Of a DNA stretch of 64,000 nucleotides, positions 33,592-43,265 are shown piece after piece. This DNA is from Zea mays (taxonomy: Eukaryota > Streptophyta > Magnoliopsida > Poales > Poaceae): assembly GCF_902167145.1 (NCBI RefSeq), contig NC_050104.1, forward strand, positions 111,921,849-111,985,848, read 5' to 3'. Below the pieces are notes generated by a model. That model did not search any database and was not told the origin of the DNA. It saw only the letters and a program-made list of their open reading frames with translations. The position numbers and the translations under genes were made by a program. The number at the start of each line of letters is the position of its first letter. Within the stretch, counting starts at the first letter, position 1.

Positions 33592-33823
33592 CTCATCAGG
33601 GCCGGTTCGCCCTTGTAATTCGCAAAAACAATTTTATTCTGGCCCGCACTCTTTTCCTCCCGGGGGTGAGGTTTTTAACGAGGCGGAGCCATGTAATATA
33701 CAAGTGAAAAATCCCCCGCAAAAACATGCGTCGAAAAAAGACCGCGATGACGGTCTTCGACATTCGACCAATACAAAGTCACCGCGAGGCTCAGCGCTGG
33801 CCACCCTCGCGTGCGACAACTCC
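33592..33823 (+). other. Tat-B post-pol spacer
   Basis: No gene seen. AT-rich stretches with AACAATTTTATTCTGG follow the pol stop, then sequence that grades into the 77-bp array. Confidence 0.5.
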
Positions 33824-34400
33824 GTGCAGAAGTCGCCTAAGAGTGCAGCCGGACTAGCACAATAAGTGCGAAAAATCGAAGTCTACCGCGAAGACTTACC
33901 GTGCAGAAGTCGCCTAAGGGTGCAGCCGGACTAGCACAATAAGTGCGAAAAATCGAAGTCTACCGCGAAGACTTACCGTGCAGAAGTCGCCTAAGGGTGC
34001 AGCCAGACTAGCACAACAAGTGCGAAAAACCGAAGTCTACCACGAAGACTATCCGTGCAGAAGTCGCCTAAGGGTGCAGCCGGACTAGCACAATAAGTGC
34101 AGAAAATCGAAGTCTACCGCAAAGACTTACCGTGCAGAAGTCGCCTAAGGGTGCAGCCGGACTAGCACAACAAGTGCGAAAAATCGAAGTCTACCGCGAA
34201 GACTATCCGTGCAGAAGTCGCTTAAGGGTGCAGCCGGACTAGCACAACAAGTGCGAAACACCAAAGTCTACCGCGGAGACTATCCGTGCAGAAGTCGCCT
34301 ACGGGTGCAGCCGGGCTAGTGCAATAAGTGCGAAAAATTGAAGTCCTTCGTGCAACAGTCGCCCAAAGGCGCAGCCGGACGAAGCGTAACAAAAACGACT
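33824..34400 (+). repeat. 77-bp tandem array of Tat-B
   Basis: GTGCAGAAGTCGCC starts units at 33824, 33901, 33978, 34055, 34132, 34209 and 34286, each exactly 77 bp apart. A degenerate partial copy starts at about 34350. Units differ by a few bases. The array lies between the converging pol and antisense gene. Tandem arrays at this position are known from Grande-type elements; the role is unknown. Confidence 0.95.
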
Positions 34401-35034
34401 ACACCAAACTATCCGCGCAAAGACCGACTACATGCGCACCAGTCCAGCATAACAATTACACCTGACCAAGTACGTAACGCCTTCGCGAGCATAGCCGAAT
34501 GTGCGAGGGCACACAACTTCATCATACAAGCCATTACACATGTACAAGCGAGGGCATCACACTCTACATCGGCTCAACCTTCGGAATAATTCCCATCTCC
34601 CTATAGTTAAATAACATTATCCTAAGCTCCTCACCCGCAAAAAGACTTCGCAATTCCCCCTCACCTGTACTCATGGCGGCCGGCAAGGACAACAGTTCCT
34701 GCCGGCCAGCCCTACTCACACGAAGCCGACCGCCGTCCGCCCCACTCACTCTACGCTTTGCAACCGCCCTTCGCCGCCTACGCCCAGTACTAGGACCAGG
34801 CACATCTTCTGCATCCGCAGCGTGCGATGAAGCCTCCACCGCTGCCACATCCAAGGCCGTGAAGTAGTCCAAGTCCTCATCCGACGACTCCTTAGTCCAC
34901 TCAACCGAGCTCCCAGAGTCACCAAAATCAGAAAACTTAAACGCAGACCCATCTGATTTATTACCATCATCCACGGTCGAAGCCGCCAAAAAATTAGTAG
35001 TGGCGGTTGCGTGCGCAGGCCCAAAATCTTGAAC

Positions 35035-35100
35035 CTGCGCAGCAACCAAGATTCAGCAACATATCCAAAATTCCCTAACTACCCACACCCACTACGCCAC
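35035..35100 (-). other. Putative intron 4 of the Tat-B antisense gene
   Basis: 66 nt, donor CAG|GTGGCG, acceptor CTGCGCAG. Phase 0; it bypasses a TAG just inside the intron and opens the final exon. Confidence 0.6.
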
Positions 35101-35421
35101 CTGCGAAGACCCAGCCATCGCGGGAGCCTCCGCTGTCGCCTCCGCCGCCACCGTCACAGGATCCTCAGCCCTCGGCGCAGCAATTGGCGGCAGGCCTCCG
35201 CCGGCCGCAGCGGCTGCGGGGGCATCAGGAACGCCTTCGGCGGTCTCCGGGGGCGGGCCTCCGCCGGTCGTAGCGGCTGCGGGGGCATCAGGAACGCCTT
35301 TGGCGGTTTCCGGGGGCGGCTCTAGGGCGGCCTCGGACACAGCCTCCGCCGGGTTCGACTCCGGGTCAGGCAGCGCGCTGTTCAAAGCCCCGAAGTCATC
35401 CACCCTCTCGCCACGCGCCGC

Positions 35422-35499
35422 CTGAGACACAGCACACAAATTCAGCAAACCCATACATAGTCCACATCCAACAAACACCAAACAAAAGCCAAACATTAC
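35422..35499 (-). other. Putative intron 3 of the Tat-B antisense gene
   Basis: 78 nt, donor CAG|GTAATG, acceptor TGTGTCTCAG, T-rich. Phase 0. Its length is a multiple of three and has no stop, so an unspliced reading hides it. Confidence 0.7.
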
Positions 35500-36200
35500 C
35501 TGACCCCTCGCCGTCTCGGCCCGCTCCCTGACCACCTATCGACCGTGCGGGCCCCACATCCGGTCGTAGAGGGCTCCGGCGGATTCCTTCACTATAGGGT
35601 CCTCAACCTTGTAGATATCACGCTCGAAATCCTCATCAGCTTGGTCGAAGACCTCATAGTGCCGGCACCCTTCGCGAGAGAGTGCGTTCATCGCCCCCTC
35701 GCAGGTGACCAGGGAGGCATAAGACATGAACCCCTCCACGATGGTGGGGAGCGCCTGCAGCTCCTCCTGTACCCACTCCAGGCAGCGAAGTCCGGGCTCT
35801 CGGTCCAGCACTTCGAAGTCAGCGGTCCGCGCGCCCAGCTCATGGTACGAATCCATAAGCTGTTTGCGTGTCCGCTCAGCCTCCGTGCGCGTCGCGGCCT
35901 CGACCCTCTCCACACGGCTCTTCAGGGCGCTGAGCCGCTCCTCCAAATTGGCCTCCGCCTGCGCAGCCTGCGCCTTGGCGAGGACCTCATTGGCCTCCCT
36001 CCTCTCCTCCGCCAGTTGGCGCCGGAGGTCAGTCTTCTCCCCCTCCAGCGCGGCCACCTTGTCCGCAGCTTGCGGCACTTACTGTCGGCGGCCGACTTCT
36101 CCCGGACGGCGTCAGCATGTTGCGTCCGAAGTCTCTCGACTTCGGCAGACACAACTGCCGTGAGGGCCCCCGACGCCGCACGGTCTGCGAAGTCAGCCGC

Positions 36201-36268
36201 CTGCAAAACACACATAAGACCACAGCCCCAATGAAGCCGAAAAAAAACCGAAGTCTAGCTCAACGTAC
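36201..36268 (-). other. Putative intron 2 of the Tat-B antisense gene
   Basis: 68 nt, donor CAG|GTACGT, acceptor TGTTTTGCAG, T-rich. Phase 0; it joins the coding stretch ending ALSQ to AADFAD. Confidence 0.7.
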
Positions 36269-36453
36269 CTGACTTAGCGCCTCCTTCATCTCCTTCAGCC
36301 GGCGGGACACAGCACCCGCCTCATCCCTCACAGCAGTGAGTGCCGGCATCTCGCCGCCGGCACTAAGAGCACCGCTCTTCGCCTTTGGCACCACAGCAGC
36401 CGCCGTGGTCGCCGCGGCAGGCGGAACAACGACAAGTTGGCCTTCGTCCGACC

Positions 36454-36507
36454 CTGCGACGTATCAACAAATTAAAAAAAACAAAAAAAATCAAGCCAAC
36501 GGCTTAC
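36454..36507 (-). other. Putative intron 1 of the Tat-B antisense gene
   Basis: 54 nt, donor GTTG|GTAAGCC, acceptor CGTCGCAG, T-rich. Splicing is phase 1 and restores an open frame (Gly-Ser-Asp-Glu). It is short for a plant intron. Confidence 0.55.
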
Positions 36508-38380
36508 CAACAAGATAGTCGTCCACACTAATGTCGGTGGCGAAGTCGGCGACGCGCTTGCCCGGCGGCGGCAACCCTCGGGCCGCCTTCGCGGCCTCCG
36601 GCACCCTGCTGGACGCCGGTGCAGCCTTCGTAGACTTGGAACCACCGGCGGCAGCTGCAGCCTCCGGCGCCCTGCTGGATGCAGGGACGGCCGACTTCGC
36701 CGCCAGCGGCGGTTGGCCTCCGTCGGGGGCAGCAGCCTTCGCAGCCCCCCGCTGCCTCTTCGGCCTGGCTTCATGAAGCCTGACGACCGCCTGACGCTTC
36801 TGTGCAGCTCCTTGGTGATCCTTGTCCATCACTGCCGACACAATAGCAGCAATATTCCGCCCGTAAGGAAACACTTTCCATTCACGAACCATGCGAGATG
36901 TAAAAAAGTCTTCGCCGGCCGCGCGGGGGATAGGAACATTCCTAGGCCACCAACCCCCGGTAACCCTCAGCATCCGCGCCGAAGACTCCCGGAGCTCGGG
37001 CAAAGACATCCTTCCTCCCGGGGCCGCGCATGTCCTCATCAATTCTCTAGCAAAACCATCGGAAACCCCAAGTACTCCCATAGCAGTACCTAGTTTCCTC
37101 TTCTTAGAGGACGGGGCGACCGCCGGCGCGGGGTCGTCTCCAGACTCTACCACCGGTTTCTTCCCGCGACGATCCACATCGTCTTGGCCGGGATAACCGC
37201 CATACGGCAGTCGATTCAATTCAAAAACCCTGTTCAAACGGTCATTCGACCCGCGGATATCCTAGCTACGCTGGCCCTCTGTCCTCGGCACGTACCGACC
37301 AATGATCCGCACCGCCCCATCCTCCGCCTCACGCATAAAGGCGGCCGGATCGCGGCTACGCGGATCCAGCGCGAAGACAGGACTTCGCACCAGCTTCCCA
37401 CCATGGGAAGGCATTTGGCGAGGGCACACTTCGCCCAACGCCCAGCCATGCGCCAAAGGCCATACCCCGTACGCCACAAATTCCTCAACCAAATCGCGCC
37501 CACTGCTCAGGCCGACGGCGCACCGAAGGGCCCCTTCGTTCGCATCCTCCTCCGCCACTTCAAAAGGCGGGTATGCTGAGTAAAAATGCGAGCACATCTC
37601 GGACACGGGGAGCCCCGGATGGTCTTCGACGGTACCCTCCGCGACGTAGAACCAAAACTCATGCCAATTGCCCCACTTGTTGTGGGCGCAAGGAACTAAC
37701 TCAACTACCTCCATCGTGGTCTTGCCGGTCTTCGGCGTAAATGTACAGGACCCAAACTGGGCAACTTCATCTCCAATCATCCTCTTCTACCAGTGCAGGC
37801 AATAGTACTTCGCGAAGACTTCGACTGATGGCTGTCCGCCGTACGAAGTCGTCGCCAAGACATACTTCGATAGAGCCACCACGACATTCGGAGTTAGCTG
37901 ATGGATCTGAACGTTAAACCTGCGCAGGACTTCTCCAACAAATCGGTGCGCAGGCAGGCGGAGACCGGCGGTGAAGAACGCCTTGAACACAACCAACTCG
38001 CCTTCCGGCTCGGGGACTTCCTCCGTCCCCGGGACACGAGCGACTCCGCCGCCAAAGTAACCCAGCCGCTGCATATCTTGCACGCGGACCGACGACATCC
38101 GCGACACACCAAAATCCATCGTATCACCGGCGCGCAACTCCTCCGCCGCCAAAGTACTCAGCGTTTCCTCAGACGACGCGTCGGCCGGTGGCGTAGCGGC
38201 AGCGGAAGAAGAAGAGGTCGGCATCGCTACGTACCGTCGGCGGCGGCGGGCGGTCTGCTTCACTCGAGCCAGATCTCCGGCGAACAAGAGCAAGGAGGGC
38301 AGACGAGCAGCAAGACGGTGGAAAAGGCGGCTAGGGTTTTCACGGAGCGCAGAAAGTGAAGTTCAAAACGCGCCGCCCCC

Positions 38381-38395
38381 GCCCCCTTTTATACA
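38381..38395 (-). promoter_or_regulatory. TATA box of the Tat-B antisense gene
   Basis: TGTATAAAAGGGGGC on the minus strand, about 90 bp before Met 38293 and outside the LTR. It indicates a promoter independent of the LTRs. Confidence 0.65.
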
Positions 38396-38560
38396 CAGGG
38401 CACGGCGCTTCGGGAAACCCGCAGTCCAACAGTACGGTGTCAATCAACGGTCATGTCAAAAACCCCCGCGGAACCACTTCGAGCGAGGGCAGCGTCTCCG
38501 CCATCTAGCGACGTCTTCGGCACCAGATGACTTAGTCGAACTGGTCCCTCGGAGGGCAGA

Positions 38561-39036
38561 TGTTGGGGCGAAGGCGAAGACGCCACCCTTCGCTCGAGGC
38601 CTTCGCTGCAGTCGTTGGTCCAACGGAGACAAGACAACGGGCAGGGACACCCTTCGCCCTATACGACATGAGACGAAGACCTACGACGAGGTCATCCCAC
38701 TGTGCGGCCTCGTTCAGCATGGAGGCCCACGTGTGATCCGGCCCATTGTAACGGGCCCTGCGTGGCCGCTGCGTGTACGGGCCTAATTTGTAAAGGCATG
38801 CCTGTAATTACAGTCTGTAACCCTGCTTTATGGGAATATTCTGGGGATAACCTAGGTGTCTGAGGGCACATGCGTCCTTAACACAGGACGCTGGGCACTC
38901 AGATACCTATAAATACCCCCGCACAGTGCCCGTGAGAGGCTAGATTAACAGAGCTATTGCCATCTTGCGCGAGAACCCTGTTAACGTCACTGTTCACCCC
39001 CGTTGGACCCCTTGCAACAGAGAGCAAGTTCCAACA
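38561..39036 (+). repeat. Tat-B 3' LTR
   Basis: TGTTGGGGCG to TTCCAACA, 476 bp. About seven substitutions and one missing base compared with the 5' LTR. A purine-rich GGAGGGCAGA precedes it. TATA at 38906-38917. Confidence 0.9.
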
Positions 39037-39041
39037 AAATT

Positions 39042-39398
39042 TCTATCAATATAGAAGATTGTTAGTTGTACTTCAGTAATCTTTGACAGAAAAAGTGTGT
39101 AACATAATAATATGAATGAGCGCATACACATCGTAAGTTTCTTGTTCATATATAAAAGTGAAATCAAATCGATGAACAAGAACTAGAAGACTAGTGATAA
39201 CATATAAGGTGAAAACATAATACACACACAGTCAACATGAGCATCGAGAGTATATAATAGAGTTTGTGAGCCAAAAGCATCATACAAAAGTGAAGCTAGT
39301 ACAGAGAGTAATAAGCACATATATTACATCAAAATGACTCTCTACTAACTCCCTAACTCCCCCTAGATCTCACAACTCATATCTCTCCCCCTTTGGCA
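39042..39398 (-). other. Sirevirus 3' internal region with polypurine tracts
   Basis: No gene seen. On the minus strand CCAAAGGGGGAGAG (about 39385-39398) and TAGGGGGAGTTAGG (about 39352-39366) are repeated polypurine tracts. Before Tat-B inserted, this was joined to 27391-27456 and led into the 3' LTR. Confidence 0.6.
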
Positions 39399-41588
39399 TC
39401 AAACACCAAAAGGGAACCCAAACCTACACATCAGAAGAGGGAGGAGGTGGCGGGGTGCATCCGGTCGCGGTCGAGGCAGCAGAGCAAACGCCAGCTGGGG
39501 GTTAGAGTCAGTCTTGGATCTAGGATCTGTTGTAGAAGCCGGAGCTGGTACTGACTCAGACGGAGGCTGCGCTGCAGGAGCTGCCGGAGCCGAAGAAGTC
39601 ACAGACACCGCCACAACGGCAGTGGTAACAGAAGGAGCTGGTGGCACGGGCGGCTGAGAGCTGACGAAGCCAATGACCAGCGACGTGAAAACCAGGGTGA
39701 CCGACTGTAGCGGAGAGGAGGAAGGACCAACTGTAGGAAGAGGGGGTCGTAGCTGAATAGCTGGCACAACAAGAGCCTGAAGAGGTGGAGGTGGTGCTGA
39801 CTGAACTGGGGGAATCGGCACACCGGTGTGCTGAAGCATGAGAGTCATGAATGCCCTGTTCTCAGCCCAGTCCTAGAGAAGCTGCTGCTGTAGAGTATCC
39901 TGCCTGTCCTGAATCGTCTGAAACATCGAGAGCATTCTCTCAGGCATCTGCTGCTGGACCGCTGCTAAGTGAGCCTACTGCTGAGTAAGAGTCTGGAGGA
40001 TCGCCGCAAGAGCAGGGTCAATGGTAGGAGGGACAGCACCACTGGAACTCCCAGCCTCATGATCATGAGTGCGAGGAGGCATAGGAGGCGGAGGCGGAGG
40101 CGGAGGCGGAGGTGGAACCCCAAAGTCATCATCATCATCATCATCAGGGATTGCTGCGCCCTGAGTCTCAAACTAGTGAAAAGTGGTATCGTCGGCCTGA
40201 GTATCAATCACTGGAGCAGGTGCCGGCACAGGATCCTCTGGAGCTGGACGGTACGACCCAAAGATGAGGCAAGAGGCCTCAAGAGTACCCTGGAACTGTG
40301 GGGGCCGAATCAGCTGAGCAAAGATGTGACACAGATAGTGAGCATAAGGCAGCTATCGACGAGCACGTAGACCATCCAATACGGTGTCCTCGATCTCACA
40401 AATGAGAAAATCCACAACATCAAACTCTGAGTGAGAAACTAGGGCACCAAGGAGCCAAAGCTGAATATGAGTGGCAGCCTCCCTGTAACCCATCAGTGGC
40501 AGAAGCGTCCGTCTCATGAGCTGATATAGAAACCTGGCCGCTGTGGTGAAGTCTGCTGGAGAATGTCGCGACCCATCTGAGAAGGGCGGTCGGAACAAAG
40601 CCGCGACGTGAGCTGTACTAGGAGCAACTCCACCGTGAGGGCGACGAGGAGGGTCAGAGGTGCAATAGCACATGCTGTGAAGACGAGTCGATGACTCGTT
40701 GAATCCAAACACGTGACAAATCTGACTGGCATGAATGGTAACATCCTCTTGCTCAAATCGGAATCTCATCCAGTGGTGATCAGGGTCGATCCATACAGTA
40801 GCATAGAAAACTCAGACCCATTCCTCAACATATCTGCCGCTGGTAGTCAAAAGAGTGAGAAGTCCAGGCAGATAGGAGAGGTGAACCTCAGAGTCGGCAC
40901 CGGCTGCTAGCAGGAAGGCAGGGAGATCCAATAGCCGATGTGCTCGCAGAGCAATCTGAGCTGACAATTGTGCTCTGTAGAAAGACTCCTGAATCCTGGT
41001 GCTGAATGGATCTGCCGCTGTAGGGTCTCTCTGTGCAGGTAACCAAGACTCCACGAGTACGTATCTGAACCGACGTACCTGTGCCGTTGTAGCACGCTGA
41101 AGGTCAAACAGTCTGGGATCCGCAGCAAGTGGTCGCACCTCAGTCTCATCGCGCTCCCGAAAGCGAGCAAGTGGGATAGGAGGAGCGGAAGCGGGAGCAG
41201 GAGGAGGAGCAGTGGAAGCTGGAGTAGTGGAGGTGGTAGGCATGGCTGAGGTGGTGGATGGCGCAGGAGTGACGGGGGCAGGCGAAGTGGGTGGTGGAGT
41301 GGTAGCAGTGGTGGGAGTGGTAGGAGCGGAGGAGCGAGGACGAGAGGCAGGGCGGCGGACTTGATAGGCAATCTGATTGGAAGGAATCTGCAACTGAGCT
41401 CCTTGCTCTGCCTGCTCAGCGGCTACTGCTGCTGCTGCCGCTGCACAGGCTGCCCTGTCCAGACGCCGCTTCTTGCGGCCTTCCTGCTGCTCCAAATAAA
41501 CGGTCTTTCCCTTGACCTGCCTGAAGGGGCGAGGAGGATCCTCGTCATCTCCTCCCCCTGGCGCCGACACATTCTTCGTGCGCGGCAT
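39399..41588 (-). pseudogene. Envelope-like gene of the large Sirevirus, in-frame stops
   Basis: One minus-strand frame of about 730 codons runs from ATG 41586-41588 to 39399, broken by TGA 40812-40814, TAG 40353-40355 and further stops near 40175, 39978 and 39875, with no frameshift. The N-terminus is basic and Ala-rich, then Pro/Thr-rich. A central globular region (LFDLQRATTAQVRRFRYVLV, VWIDPDHHWMRFRF, about 41100-40300) resembles the plant 'putative transposon protein' domain. Asp and Pro runs at about 40147-40085 and a Gln-rich coiled coil (about 39995-39850) follow. Its place after pol is that of the envelope-like ORF of some Sireviruses. I see no clear signal peptide or membrane segment, so an envelope role is not shown. 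Confidence 0.6.
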
Positions 41589-43265
41589 CCTGACCTGACG
41601 ACTGCAAATGAGAGAGAGAAGCTAAGCACAAGTCGATAACAGCCGATAGAATATCAAAAGAGTGGATGTCTACCTGGAAAGCTCACACGAGAGGTGAAAA
41701 TCCAGGCAGGACAGGAGACGGCTCACGGGCAGGCAAGGTCACTGAAATGACAGAAGAGGTGAGCACATATTAGTCACATAGTCATAAGTTTATGAAATGT
41801 GAATAAATACATACACAGAGAATTATGGCACAGAAAACGAGAGATATGGCGATCGAGAGGTCAAACGACGCGAAAACGACGTTTGAACGAGAAATAGTGC
41901 CATAGGAGGTTTGGAATTTGAATTGAGGAATGAAATGACATGGAATTGAGCCGATACTTCATGAATAGGTTTATATGGGTGAATATGAGTGAAGTGTGTG
42001 TTTGGTTTGAATTTAGGTAGAGAAAATGAAATTTAGGCACACGGCTCGGAATTGATCGCTCGAAATAGGGAATTGCGTGAAATTGAAGCCTGAAATATTG
42101 GATTGGCGAGAAATTGCGCGAATATGTTACTGAAGGTGTTGTGAAGGTGCCTGAAAAGTTTGGGTTCAATCGGAGCAATTTTGAGTGGTTTGGGCATTTC
42201 ACCGAGCATGTGGCGTGCAGTGGATTAGGGTTTCGGTGAAATGATCAATTAAGGCTGTGAAACCCTCACTAAGGAGATAGTAACCTGCAAGGGATACAAT
42301 GGAGCACAAGGGCACACAACTATGCATATGATTCACAAGATTTACACAAGAATTTGAATCGAGCACAAGAGGTGGAATGAATGCCATAACAACCCTGGAC
42401 ACACACACAGAGAGAGAGAGAGAGAGAGGAGATGGAGGCAGAGCTGCTCACCAGAGGGGAGAAGAAGCAAGCACCGGGTGATCGCCGGAGCACAATGGTC
42501 GACGGTGAGGGAAGATCGCCGGCGAGGGGAGGAAATCGCTTGAGAGAGCTAGAGGCCAGAGAGCAGAGGAGAGAAAAGGCAGCCTGGGGCTCGGGCAGAG
42601 AACCTTTTTTAAAAACACATAATGGGTGCACCGGACAGTCTACAGTGCCTGTCCGGTGCACACCGGACATCGCACAGTAGTTGTCCGGTGAACCACCGGA
42701 CAATGCACAGGAAAAGGGATTTTTGCACGCGTGCGGCCGGTGCACCGGACAGTGCACAGTGCAGTGTCCGGTGCACACCGGACTGTCCGGTGAGCCCAGA
42801 CAGAGGGAAATTTGGAAATTTTCAAATTTTCTATCTAGTTTTTAACCAAACCAAATCCCAACTTATAATCACACAAAATAACACTTGTTAGGACAGGTAT
42901 TGGCACCCTCATATATTTTCTCATAATTTTCAAAATATTTTGCCACAGGCTAGATAATTTTTAGAGAAAATAGGCAAATGGTGGGATTTGCATTATGGCG
43001 TTGCACTAGGGTTTTCATGAAAGATTTGAGTTTTGAATACTCCCCCTAAGTGTAGTGCCTCGTGCATATGTCAAGAACCAACAATCGCATAGTAAGTAAG
43101 AATTTAAGTGCTAAAAGCTTAAAATTAAGACTTGTCAAGTTTGAGCCCGAGTTAAGCTTTTTCACTCGCTTTGTTGGCGGTTATCTCAACTAGGTTAGAC
43201 AAGCCCTAGATGAAATACAAGAAATTTAAATATGCAATGCAAGCTTGACAACACCATTTGACATC
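41589..43265 (-). other. Leader between Sirevirus pol and envelope-like gene
   Basis: Not coding. On the minus strand it starts AT-rich, then has a cluster of LTR-type CACCGGACAGTCCGGTG-like palindromes (42790-42630), a TTTTTAAAAAAGG box (about 42603-42615), a C/T-rich part with a CT run (42429-42409), and an AT-rich stretch. Near its end GT(AGAC) at 41673 and TTTGCAG at 41602 bound a 72-nt intron-like segment 13 nt before the ATG. It reads like a promoter plus spliced leader rather than a simple spacer. No similar block is present in Opie-1. Confidence 0.5.
41602..41673 (-). other. Putative leader intron before the envelope-like gene
   Basis: 72 nt, donor CCAG|GTAGAC, acceptor CTCATTTGCAG with a C/T tract. 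The envelope-like ATG lies 13 nt after the acceptor. Inferred from sequence only. Confidence 0.5.

Larger units (their letters stand above)
34564..38293 (-). pseudogene. Tat-B antisense gene, five exons, three in-frame stops
   Basis: A gene opposite to pol. Start is Met 38293 or Met about 38224. Exons on the minus strand: 38293-36508, 36453-36269, 36200-35500, 35421-35101 and 35034-34564. All four GT-AG junctions keep the frame. The N-terminal domain matches the Tat-A protein (FKAFFTAGLRLP, IHQLTPN), resembling the Pfam 'putative gypsy-type transposase' family. An Ala/Lys-rich linker, a coiled coil (about 36200-35800), an Ala/Pro/Glu-rich segment and a Ser/Asp-rich end with an Arg run follow. 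In-frame TAG stops lie at 37787-37789, 37262-37264 and 35536-35538, and a frame change near 36080. A TATA box lies upstream. Role unknown; a captured host gene is possible. Confidence 0.75.
27457..39036 (+). mobile_element. Tat-B: complete Tat-lineage Ty3/gypsy element (Grande-like)
   Basis: LTRs at 27457-27933 and 38561-39036 (477 and 476 bp) are flanked by AAATT at 27452-27456 and 39037-39041. Order: LTR, primer site, gag, protease, RT, RNase H, archaeal-type RNase H, integrase, a 77-bp tandem array, an antisense intron-containing gene, LTR. The dual RNase H and antisense gene fit the Tat lineage; the layout recalls Grande. LTRs differ by about seven substitutions and one indel, about 0.6 million years at the commonly used grass rate of 1.3e-8 per site per year. 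It sits in the 3' internal region of the large Sirevirus. Confidence 0.85.

Noticed and set aside
33824..34400. CRISPR-like array
   Set aside because: The 77-bp units are contiguous with no unique spacers, and they sit inside a plant retrotransposon.
35545..36234. Plus-strand open frame in Tat-B 3' region
   Set aside because: It is the shadow of the antisense gene, whose minus-strand reading has coiled-coil structure and consistent splice sites.
42432..42680. Plus-strand frame before the envelope-like gene
   Set aside because: It runs opposite to the element, through microsatellite and palindromic LTR-like sequence, without a motif.
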